This document shows, piece after piece, positions 16,837 to 23,640 of a DNA stretch of 64,000 nucleotides. Source of the DNA: Mycobacterium lacus. Lineage in GTDB: Bacteria > Actinomycetota > Actinomycetes > Mycobacteriales > Mycobacteriaceae. Location: contig NZ_AP022581.1 in the NCBI RefSeq assembly GCF_010731535.1, positions 4,225,952 to 4,289,951 on the forward strand. The letters are read 5' to 3'. Position numbers and translations under genes: made by a program. Below the pieces are notes generated by a model. The model did not search any database. It saw only the letters and a list, made by a program, of their open reading frames with translations, and was not told the origin of the DNA. Numbering within the stretch: the first letter of the stretch is position 1; the number at the start of each line of letters is the position of its first letter.

Positions 16837-17920
16837 GGGCCGACTGTACGTCGCTGTCCGACGATGGCAGCAGCAGGGCACTGTCGCCGAATTCATGCCA
16901 GAGATACCCGTGTTCGACGGCCTCCCGATACGCCAGCGCGACCAGATCCGGGCCCGCAACGGCCTCGAGCAGGAGCAGGTGCGACGCCCCGGCGTCGTGC
17001 CATCCCGTGATCAGGCCGTCGACCACCCGGCAGGGGCGGCCCGGGCCTAGTACCAGATCCGTCCAGCCGACGGCCGGGCGCACGACGCCGTCGGCGTTCA
17101 CCGCTGACTCCAGGGCGCGGGTCACCGTGGTGCCGACGGCAATCACCCGGCCGCCGGTCGCGCGGGTGAGGTTCACCATCCGCGCGGCGGCGGGCGGCAC
17201 GTGAAACGGCTCGGGGGCTGGTGGCTCGCCCGACTCCGCGGACGACACTCCCGCGTGCAGTGTGATCGGCGCGATCGCGATGCCGTCGGCCACCAGCGCG
17301 CAAACCAGCTCGGCGCTGAAGGGTCGTGCCGCGCTTGGCATCTCGGCGCTGCCGGGAATCCGGGCGAATGCCGTTTGGTAGTAGGCGAGCGGCCATTGTC
17401 GCGGCACATACGAGTATCGGATCGGTCGGCCATGCCGGGCCAGGTAGGACGCAACGTCGCCTTCTCGGCCGTCGAGGTCCACCCGCGCCAGCCACAAGCG
17501 CCCGCCGTCGATGCCCGGTTCCGGATAGGACGACGTGACGACCATCGCGGCACCGCCTGGTAGGTCGATGCGCTCGCCCACCCGGACGTCGGGCAGGTAT
17601 CCGGTCGCCGCTACGCCTGAGCCGCCCGGCCGTAGTTCAACCACCCAGTGCTTTTCGGCGCGCGCCGTGGAGAAGTGAACGGCGATCGGCTGCCCGGCAC
17701 GCCGGCCGTCGACCGCGGCGGGCAACGTCGCCGAGTTGTTCACTACCAGGAGGTCACCGGGGCGCACGTAGTCGCCAAGGTCGGCGAATCGGGCGTGGCT
17801 GACGCCGGACGGTCGCGCGACCATTAGTTTGACGTTGTCTCGGGCGACGCCGCGGGCCTCCGGTGGTTCGGTGGCGTCGGAGGTCGGTGGCCGCTGGAAC
17901 CGGGTGTGCGCACGGATCAT
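16739..17920 (-). CDS. queA: QueA-like S-adenosylmethionine:tRNA ribosyltransferase-isomerase
   Basis: The 393-residue protein has the QueA plan: ARDNVKLMV and DYVRPGDLLVVNNSATLPA at the N-terminus, AFSAELV-like and ITLHAGVSS segments in the middle, and VGTTVTRALES then GWTDLVLGP near the end. QueA adds the cyclopentenediol ring of queuosine to tRNA using SAM. The family core ends near HEFGDSALLLP. About 35 extra residues run on and overlap the fadD4 start by 98 bases, so a lost stop is possible. Its start overlaps the SDR gene by ATGA. No other queuosine gene is in the window, so a different role cannot be excluded. Confidence 0.75.
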   Translation of the reverse strand: MIRAHTRFQRPPTSDATEPPEARGVARDNVKLMVARPSGVSHARFADLGDYVRPGDLLVVNNSATLPAAVDGRRAGQPIAVHFSTARAEKHWVVELRPGGSGVAATGYLPDVRVGERIDLPGGAAMVVTSSYPEPGIDGGRLWLARVDLDGREGDVASYLARHGRPIRYSYVPRQWPLAYYQTAFARIPGSAEMPSAARPFSAELVCALVADGIAIAPITLHAGVSSAESGEPPAPEPFHVPPAAARMVNLTRATGGRVIAVGTTVTRALESAVNADGVVRPAVGWTDLVLGPGRPCRVVDGLITGWHDAGASHLLLLEAVAGPDLVALAYREAVEHGYLWHEFGDSALLLPSSDSDVQSAHADSPVCRRRQTCCHPAPVGDGHQLRRAGDPG

Positions 17921-18630
17921 GACAGCACGCTGGCCAAATCGGTTGCCCGGTACCGACCGGCGGCGGGGCGGCGGTCGAGAAGCCGCAGCAACGCCGGCAC
18001 GACGGAGTCCGGCTCGGCGCGGTCGGAAATGTCCTCGCCGGGGAATGCGGCCTGATGCATCTCGGTGCGCATGTCACCGGGGTCGAAGGCGTAGACGGGC
18101 ACGGCCGGGGTCTCGGCACCCAGGACGGCTGAGAGCTGATCGAGCGCGGCCTTCGACGACCCGTACCCGCCCCAGCCTGGGTAGGGCTCGACGGCCGCGT
18201 CCGAGGTGAGGTTCACGATGATCCCCGCGTTGTCGGCAAGCGCTGGCAGCGCGGCCTGGATCAGGGCGAGTGGGGCGAATACGTTCGTGTGGTAGACGGC
18301 CCACAACTCGCCTGCCGGGTAATCGAGGAGGGCCGGTTGCGGACTGGGCCCAAGCCGGCTGGCGTTGTTCACCAGCAGGCCAAGCGGCCCGGCGTTGGTC
18401 GCGGCGGCGACTAATGCGTCGCGATGCGACGCGTCGGTGACGTCTCCGGGTAGGGCGATCAACCTCGCCGAATTGAGCTCTCGGGCCGTCGTTTCCAGCT
18501 CGGCTGCGCGGCGAGCGTCACCGACGACCACCCAACCGCGGTCGAGCAGAGCGGCGGTCACCGCCCGGCCGAACCCGCGTGACGCGCCGGTGACAATAGC
18601 GACAGGACAGGTGTTCGCGAATCGGGTCAT
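17917..18630 (-). CDS. Short-chain dehydrogenase/reductase
   Basis: This classical SDR has 237 residues. The cofactor motif is IVTGASRGFGRAV, the NNAS motif is LLVNNASRLG, the catalytic serine region is VNLTSDAAV and the active-site tyrosine/lysine lie in YGSSKAALDQ. PVYAFDPGDMRTEM follows the active site as in related NADP enzymes. It is first in the leftward operon SDR, queA, fadD4, enoyl-CoA hydratase, and divergent from a SoxR-like MerR gene. The shared promoter region has an AT-rich inverted repeat. The substrate is unknown. Confidence 0.88.
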   Translation of the reverse strand: MTRFANTCPVAIVTGASRGFGRAVTAALLDRGWVVVGDARRAAELETTARELNSARLIALPGDVTDASHRDALVAAATNAGPLGLLVNNASRLGPSPQPALLDYPAGELWAVYHTNVFAPLALIQAALPALADNAGIIVNLTSDAAVEPYPGWGGYGSSKAALDQLSAVLGAETPAVPVYAFDPGDMRTEMHQAAFPGEDISDRAEPDSVVPALLRLLDRRPAAGRYRATDLASVLS

Positions 18631-18650
18631 GGGGCCATACTGATAGTTAA

Positions 18651-18664
18651 ACTTAACTTTAAGT
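18651..18664. promoter_or_regulatory. Inverted repeat in MerR/SDR divergent promoter
   Basis: ACTTAA and TTAAGT flank CT in an AT-rich gap between the SDR and MerR genes. On the minus strand a TTGACT (-35-like) lies at its upstream edge and TATCAGTAT near the SDR side. The wide spacing is typical of MerR-controlled promoters, so this is the likely binding site of the regulator encoded alongside. Confidence 0.5.
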
Positions 18665-18695
18665 CAAGCCCCTACCTGGATTGAGGTAAGCCGCA

Positions 18696-19127
18696 TTGGA
18701 CAAGACAGATTTGTTCACGGTCAGCGAGCTAGCGAATCGCAGCGGCTTCGCCGCCTCCGCAATCAGGTTCTACGAGAGCCAGGGCCTCATCACCGCGTCC
18801 CGCACGGCCGGCGGACAGCGCCGATTCGAACGACAGATGCTGCGCCGCCTGGCGTTCATCCGGGCTGCCCGCAACGTCGGACTGAGCCTGGACGAGGTGG
18901 CCGCCGCGCTGGCCAAGCTGCCGGACGGCCGCACCCCGACCCGCGCCGACTGGACGCGCTTGTCCAAAGATTGGCGCGCACGCCTTGATGGTCAGATCGC
19001 GGGGCTAGTGGCGCTTCGCGACAATCTGGACTCGGCCGGCTTTGTTCGGTGGCTACGCGGCGATGGTGAGGGAATGGTGGTGTCGATGAGGTCGAAGGCG
19101 CGGCGTTGGTCGGGGTGGGTTCGGTGA
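18696..19127 (+). pseudogene. SoxR-like MerR regulator truncated by an insertion sequence
   Basis: The frame starts at a TTG (MDKTDLFTVSELANRSG). The MerR winged helix is complete (FAASAIRFYESQGL, then GGQRRFERQMLRRLAFI), followed by the dimerisation helix ending LVALRDNLDS near residue 112. In SoxR-type proteins the next residues are a cysteine cluster that binds an iron-sulfur centre. Here the frame enters the adjacent IS at about 19033 and reads 30 unrelated residues with no cysteine. The DNA-binding part may still fold, but redox sensing through the cluster should be lost. Confidence 0.7.
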
Positions 19128-20930
19128 GTTTGTCGATTTCGATGTCGGTGTCGTGGTAGCGGATGCGGTCGCGGGTGAGGGTGCCGAGATGGTCGAGCAG
19201 GCCGCGGAAGCTGCGTAGCGGTTGCCGTCGGCGTCGTGTTTTGTCGAGGCTTTCGCGTTGGCGGCGGCGGAGCGTTGCGCGGCGCGACCGGGTTGTCGCG
19301 CGCCGGTGGTGTTTCGTCGGTGAAGGTCAGCGGCGCCCAGGCCTGCGTAGGTGCCAGACGAGGTAGCAGGCCAGCAGGCAGATCAGCACGTGCGCGCGCG
19401 CTGATCGAGACGGTGATAGATGGGTCGCAGATCCAGGTCGTCGGCTTTGATGATGCGAAAGTCGCGTTCGATATTGGCCAGGTTCTTGTAGCCGGCGACG
19501 ACGCCGGCCGCATCGAGGGTGTCGGGGTCAACGCTGGTGCGTAGCACGTAGATGCCATCCAGGGCGGCTTCGGCGTCGATGGCCGCCTGGTTGCGTGCGA
19601 AGGTGAAGCTGGTGTCGGTGATGGTGGTGACAAAGTGCTTGTCCACCTTGTATTTTCCGCTGACTTTGCCGAGGGCTTTGCCGATCTCGGCGGCGCCGGA
19701 CAAGGTGCCGCGGTCCACCCGGTCCTTGATCCGGGCGAGCTCTTTGTCGGTGGCGTCCAGTAGATCGCGGCGTTTGCGGGCACGCTCGGCCGCCAGAGCG
19801 GGTTGCGGCAGGCGATGAGCCGTTCGTCGGGGTAGTCGGGGTGGACGATCTCGGCCAGGTCCTGGGTGTCGAACAGGGTCATCTGCAGTGGCCCGTCGTC
19901 ACGGGCGAGTTTGGCGATCGCCGGTGCCCGCAGCGCGGTGATCCACCCGAAATCGGTTGGGGCGTCGGGGTTGTCGTTGAGTTCGCGCAGCATGCCGATG
20001 CGCGCGGAGGTGATCATGCCGCGATCACCCACCAGCACCAGGTCGGTGAGGCCGAAGGTGGCGGGCAGTTCGGCGACGATCTCGGTGAACGCGACCGGGT
20101 CGGCGGTATCCCCGCGCACCACCCGCACCGCCACCGGCCGTCCGCCGGGGTCGGTGAGCACCCCGTACTCGATCTGCGCGCAGCCCTTCTTGCCGTCGCG
20201 GGAATACCCGTGCGCGGCCAGCTCACAACACCGCCCGGTCACCCACGAACTGGTCAGGTCAAACAACGCCATCCGATGCGGGTTTGCTTGCGGGCTCAGG
20301 TGTTTGGCGGCCAGTTTGCGCTCGATCGCATCTTGGCGGTGCGCCAGCCAGTCCATCGCCGCGTAGATCTCGTCGGTCGACGCCCCCGCCACGTCCAGAT
20401 CGACACCCAACGTGGTATCGGGCCACCGTGACAGGGTGGACAGCTTGGACGCTGGGCGGATCACCCGCGAGATGATCAACGCGAACACCACATCGCGTGA
20501 CCGGCAGGCCGGGCCCAGCAGCGCGGGAAACCCGAGCCGATGCGCCATCGCCGACACCGCGGCCACATGCCCGTGCGGCAGCGAGCGGGTCTTGGTGAAC
20601 TCGCTGCCCGCCGGGATCAGGGCCTGCCCCTTCAGCGTCGCCTCCAGCGCGGTGATCGAGGCCGCCGGCAGCATCGACAGGTTGGCCACCGTCTCGTTCC
20701 GCACTTTGGCGCCGTCGCGAAACGTGCGGCGCAGATACACCGATTCGTAGTCACGCCGCCGCCCTGCTTATCCACATGAGTCTTCTTGACTCTGACTACG
20801 TGGACTTTCCCCATGTTGCGCGGCATACCAAGCATCGTAACCGACCTACCGCGACGATCATCAACACAACACACCAGTATTCTGACTACAAACACCAGGG
20901 CTTCAACACCCGAAACGTCAGGTCACATCA
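19034..20930 (-). mobile_element. IS1634-family (IS4-like) insertion sequence, degraded, ends approximate
   Basis: The element carries one leftward transposase gene with the IS1634/IS1549 type of sequence. Its left boundary is placed where the MerR reading frame stops matching its family (about 19033). The right boundary lies upstream of the transposase start and is not resolved. I found neither clear terminal inverted repeats nor a target duplication. Members of this family can make target repeats of very variable length, so the ends need comparison with another copy. Confidence 0.6.
19052..20826 (-). pseudogene. IS1634-family transposase, multiple frameshifts
   Basis: The likely start is MPRNMGKVHVVRVKKTH at 20826. 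The coding sense continues as YLRRTFRDGAKVRNETVANL, KKGCAQIEYGVLTDPGGRP and VLVGDRGMITSARIG (catalytic aspartate region), then IERDFRIIKADDLDLRPIYH and WAPLTFTDETPPARDNPV, close to intact IS1634-type transposases. It is broken into several frames. Breaks were located near 20758, 19799, 19395, 19342, 19280, 19216, 19108 and 19070. Most of them restore the family reading frame if one G or C is added to a short G/C run. No functional transposase can be made from this copy as written. Confidence 0.75.
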
Positions 20931-21136
20931 CACTTCCGCGTCAGAACCCGTCGCAACTTCGGGTTAGCCTGTCGAGCCGCGCGGCACTTGGGTCCGAGAG
21001 CGACGGACAATCCTTAAGCCTGGAGTTTGGCGACGAGGCGGCGCCGCTCGCTGCCGGGGTCGATGCGGTGGTGGATTGGCCAGTGGCCGGCACGTGCCAG
21101 ACATTGACGAACCGCGAACATGGTGGCACCGGTTGC
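20931..21136. other. Stretch between the IS and relE with no recognised gene
   Basis: One plus-strand frame is open through here, but its sequence matches no family I know. A search for the missing SoxR cysteine cluster (CxxCxC type) just right of the IS found none, so the MerR 3' end appears deleted rather than merely displaced. Confidence 0.35.
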
Positions 21137-21418
21137 TTATTGGCGTCGATAGATGTGGGCACGGTGCTCAATGCGGCCGACGTAGAGGACGCGGTCGTCC
21201 TCGAGTGCGCGGAACGTGATTCGGTAATCGCCGCGGCGCGCCACGCGCCATCCTTCCAACTCGAATCGCAGCGGCTTGGCTAGCCGGTACGGGCCGGTCG
21301 GCAAGGTGCCAGTGACGAATTCAACGATGGCCGCGGCGATCTTGTGCGGCAGACGATCGAGCGCCCGCACGGCGGTCGGTGACAGCTGGACAGACCACGG
21401 CGCATCCTGGCCCGTCAA
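21137..21418 (-). CDS. relE: RelE-family toxin
   Basis: This 93-residue RelE/ParE-superfamily protein starts MTGQDAPWSVQLSPTAVRAL. The family core is clear: LDRLPHKIAAAIVEF, then YRLAKPLRFELEGWRVARRG and DYRITFRALEDDRVLYVGRIEHRAHIYR. RelE toxins cut mRNA in the ribosomal A site. The arginine-rich core and the C-terminal HRAxxYR segment, needed for activity in relatives, are kept. Its ATG overlaps the antitoxin stop by four bases, the usual arrangement for balanced synthesis. It resembles RelE1 (Rv1246c) of M. tuberculosis and sits between two IS elements. Confidence 0.88.
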   Translation of the reverse strand: MTGQDAPWSVQLSPTAVRALDRLPHKIAAAIVEFVTGTLPTGPYRLAKPLRFELEGWRVARRGDYRITFRALEDDRVLYVGRIEHRAHIYRRQ

Positions 21419-21684
21419 TTCAGGCCGTACCGTTTGCGGATCTGTTCGCCGCTCACGGTGTTTCCGACGGCATAGTCGGCGTCGGCCTGCGCGAGTTCCT
21501 CGGCGATACCTGGGGTCCGCAGCGCATGCAGGGTCTCATTGAGGGACTCGAGATCGTCGGCGGACATGATGACCGCGGCAACGCGGCCGTGCCGGGTGAT
21601 CTGAATGATTTCGTGGGTGGTGTCGGCCTCGTCGACCAAAGCGGAAAGCTTGTCTTTAGCCTCTGTCAGCGGTACCGTCTTCAT
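21415..21684 (-). CDS. relB: RelB/Phd-type antitoxin
   Basis: The 89-residue protein starts MKTVPLTEAKDKLSALVDEA, with the Phd/YefM N-terminal DNA-binding fold (EIIQITRHGRVAAVIMSADD). A C-terminal tail (GIAEELAQADADYAVGN, then EQIRKRYGLN) follows, like RelB1. It should bind and neutralise the RelE encoded just downstream and repress the pair's promoter. The gene order (antitoxin first) and the four-base overlap are typical of type II systems. A CTAGC palindrome lies 22 bases upstream of the start codon. Confidence 0.88.
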   Translation of the reverse strand: MKTVPLTEAKDKLSALVDEADTTHEIIQITRHGRVAAVIMSADDLESLNETLHALRTPGIAEELAQADADYAVGNTVSGEQIRKRYGLN

Positions 21685-21705
21685 GCCATCAATATAGCTC
21701 GAAGA

Positions 21706-21720
21706 CTAGCCTTTAGCTAG
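21706..21720. promoter_or_regulatory. Palindrome CTAGC-N5-GCTAG, candidate RelB operator
   Basis: Perfect 5-base arms lie upstream of relB in an AT-rich promoter zone, with TATAT between it and the start codon and a further TAGCC at 21730. Position and symmetry fit autoregulation by a RelB dimer. Confidence 0.5.
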
Positions 21721-21943
21721 CCACAATTCTAGCCACCAACCTATTGTGAGAGTCGGCAAGATAATCGTGCAGCGCGCGATTTCCTTGTCACGCCCAATGG
21801 CTCGCGGCGAACATGCTGGCACGAGTCCGCGCAGCCTGCGTAGCCGTGTGTGCGCCGCACGCTTCCTACGGACCCCCCGTAGAGCGGGAGGGTGCCAGGC
21901 CGCGGTAGCGACGGCGGCGACGGCGGCCGGCGCTGCGCCCGCC

Positions 21944-21980
21944 GAGGAGACGTAAAGTCCCCCGATTTCGGGCGAAATCG
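21944..21980. repeat. GAGCAG-family palindrome, copy 2, left part (split by the ISL3 element)
   Basis: This is the left arm GAGGAGACGTAAAGTCCCCC plus GATTTC, the loop GGGC and the first bases of the right arm. The rest lies at 23611-23637, after the insertion. Rejoined, the arms are 26 bases each and perfectly complementary. The last eight bases here (CGAAATCG, 21973-21980) are the left target-site duplication. Confidence 0.85.
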
Positions 21981-22071
21981 GGTGCTCCTGACCTATCCGT
22001 GGGTTGATGGGTTGGAAGTTTCTTCTTGCTCCCTTCCGCGATAGTTGCTCGTTGGCGCTGCCTGCGTGGGA

Positions 22072-22123
22072 GGTGTCCATGTGGAGCCCCCCGAGCGCAG
22101 CGAGGCGGAACGACATGGACACC
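22072..22123. repeat. 11-bp inverted repeat inside the ISL3 element
   Basis: GGTGTCCATGT (22072-22082) and its exact complement ACATGGACACC (22113-22123) flank 30 bases downstream of the transposase stop. It may act as the element's own terminator or shield it from outside reading. Confidence 0.5.
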
Positions 22124-22190
22124 GACGCGCGGGTGGCGCAGAATCGGCGACGCTGCGGAAGGGGCCCGCCAGGGGTGCCCTGGTGGGGTG

Positions 22191-23499
22191 TTAGCCGCGG
22201 CCGGGCAGTGTGGGGCGGTGGCCGCCGAGGGCGAGCATGGCCAGCGCGATCAGTGCGGCGGGGTTGTGAAACCCGAACGCGACGCGGGTCAGGACCCGGA
22301 TTTTGGTGTTGGTGGATTCGATCAGTCCCTGGGACAGGCCGTGGTCGAGGGCGGCGTCGATGGCCTGGCGGTGGCGCACGATGCGGCCGGCCAGCTCGAC
22401 GAATACCGGGATGCGGCAGCGCCGCGCCCAGGAGATCCACCGGTCCAGGGCCTGTTTGCCTTCCTCGCCCTTGACCGAAAACACGTGCCGTAGGCCCTCT
22501 TTGAGCAGATAGGCACGGTATAGCCGGGGATCGGTCTTGGCGATCCAGGCCAGTTTGGCGGTTTGACGTTCGCTGAGGTCTTCGGGGTTTTTCCACAGCG
22601 CATAGCGGGCACCCTTGAGCCGCCGTGCCCGCTCATGACCCGCCGCGGCGCGGTGTTCTTGGCGGGCCGGCCACGGCCCCATTTGGCCTCGGTACGCGCC
22701 AGCGTCCGCGCGTCATTCCAGGCCCGGCGCCGCTCGGCGTCCAGGGCCTCGGTGGCCCAGGCCACCACGTGAAACGGATCGGCGCAACGGATCGCGGCCG
22801 GGCAACGCTCGGCGACGACGTCGGCGATCCAGTCCGCCGCATCGGCGGACACATGGGTGATCTGCGCGGCCCGGTCGGCACCCAGCGCGTCGAAGAAGCG
22901 CCGCAGGGTGGCGGTGTCGCGTCCGGGCGCGGCCCAGATCAGGTGGCCGCTGTCGTGGTCGACCACCACCGTCAAATACTTGTGGTGGCGTTTGTAGGCA
23001 ATCTCGTCAATGCCGATACGACGCAGATTGGCGAACCGATCGACGGTCTTTTCGGTGTCGGCCCACACCCGGGCCACGACTGCCCCCACGGTGCGCCAGG
23101 CGATTCGCATCAGTTCGCACACCGCGGTTTTCGAGCAGGCCACCGCCAGCCAGGCCACCGTGTCATCAAAGGCAAACGTGTGTCCAGCATGGTGACGCGC
23201 CCACGGCACCATCACCACGGTCGGCCCATGGGCGGGGCAATTCACCCGCGGCGCCTCGGCCTCCAAAAACACCCGGATCGTGCCCAAGTCCAAGCCCCGC
23301 CACCGCCGCGGTCCTCACCCCGGTCATACCAGGGCGCCTTGCGTTGACAGCGGCCACAGCGGCCCGACATACCGCTGCGCGAGCGCACCCGCGCCACCAC
23401 CAACTCCGCGCCATCGCCGTCTTCAGCGAACTCGATGTCCTCGATTACCGTGCGGCGGTCGACACCAAGCAGCGCACGCCATAGCCTCACATTGCGCAC
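22191..23499 (-). pseudogene. ISL3-family transposase, two frameshifts
   Basis: A GTG at 23499 starts MRNVRLWRALLGVDRRTV with the N-terminal cysteine region CGRCQRK. The core follows (LDLGTIRVFLEAEAPRVNCP, RIGIDEIAYKRHHKYL with the DDE aspartate, HVSADAADWI, CADPFHVV) and the last part ends LIESTNTKIRVLTRVAFGFH. The three parts lie in different frames, with shifts near 23309 and 22653. At both, adding one G or C to a short run restores the family sequence. Repaired, the protein would be about 436 residues, normal for ISL3. Confidence 0.85.
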
Positions 23500-23610
23500 G
23501 TCGTTGCTGGCTCCTTTGGTTTCGGACCCTTCACAAGCCAGAAACCTTAAGCCACAACGGCGTGCGCCCCTACTTCGCTGCTATCCACCCACGGAACTGT
23601 CAGAAGAGCC

Positions 23611-23637
23611 CGAAATCGGGGGACTTTACGTCTCCTC
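23611..23637. repeat. GAGCAG-family palindrome, copy 2, right part
   Basis: CGAAATCG (right target-site duplication) is followed by the remainder of the right arm, ending TTACGTCTCCTC three bases before the pckA stop. Before the insertion this palindrome directly followed pckA and probably served as its terminator. Confidence 0.85.
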
Positions 23638-23640
23638 GCG

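Larger units (their letters stand above)
21981..23610 (-). mobile_element. ISL3-family insertion sequence, 1630 bp, complete ends
   Basis: The ends are GGTGCTCCTGACC on the left and, reading inward from the right, GGCTCTTCTGACA, with CCGTGGGT following at the same distance in both. These are imperfect terminal inverted repeats of about 28 bp of the ISL3 type. The flanks carry a perfect 8-bp direct repeat CGAAATCG (21973-21980 and 23611-23618), the usual target duplication length of the family. The element carries one leftward transposase gene with two frameshifts. The target was the palindrome behind pckA. Confidence 0.92.

Noticed and set aside
19034..20930. Terminal inverted repeats and target duplication for the IS1634-like element
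   Set aside because: Candidate ends were compared by eye, but no convincing pair was found, so boundaries are left approximate.
20931..21136. Possible 3' remainder of the SoxR-like gene to the right of the IS
   Set aside because: No CxxCxC cysteine cluster or other SoxR C-terminal sequence can be read in any plus frame.
21730..21943. GGCGAC-rich stretch left of the ISL3 element as a PE_PGRS fragment
   Set aside because: Only a few Gly-Asp-Gly codons are present and no PE domain or extended glycine repeat is seen.
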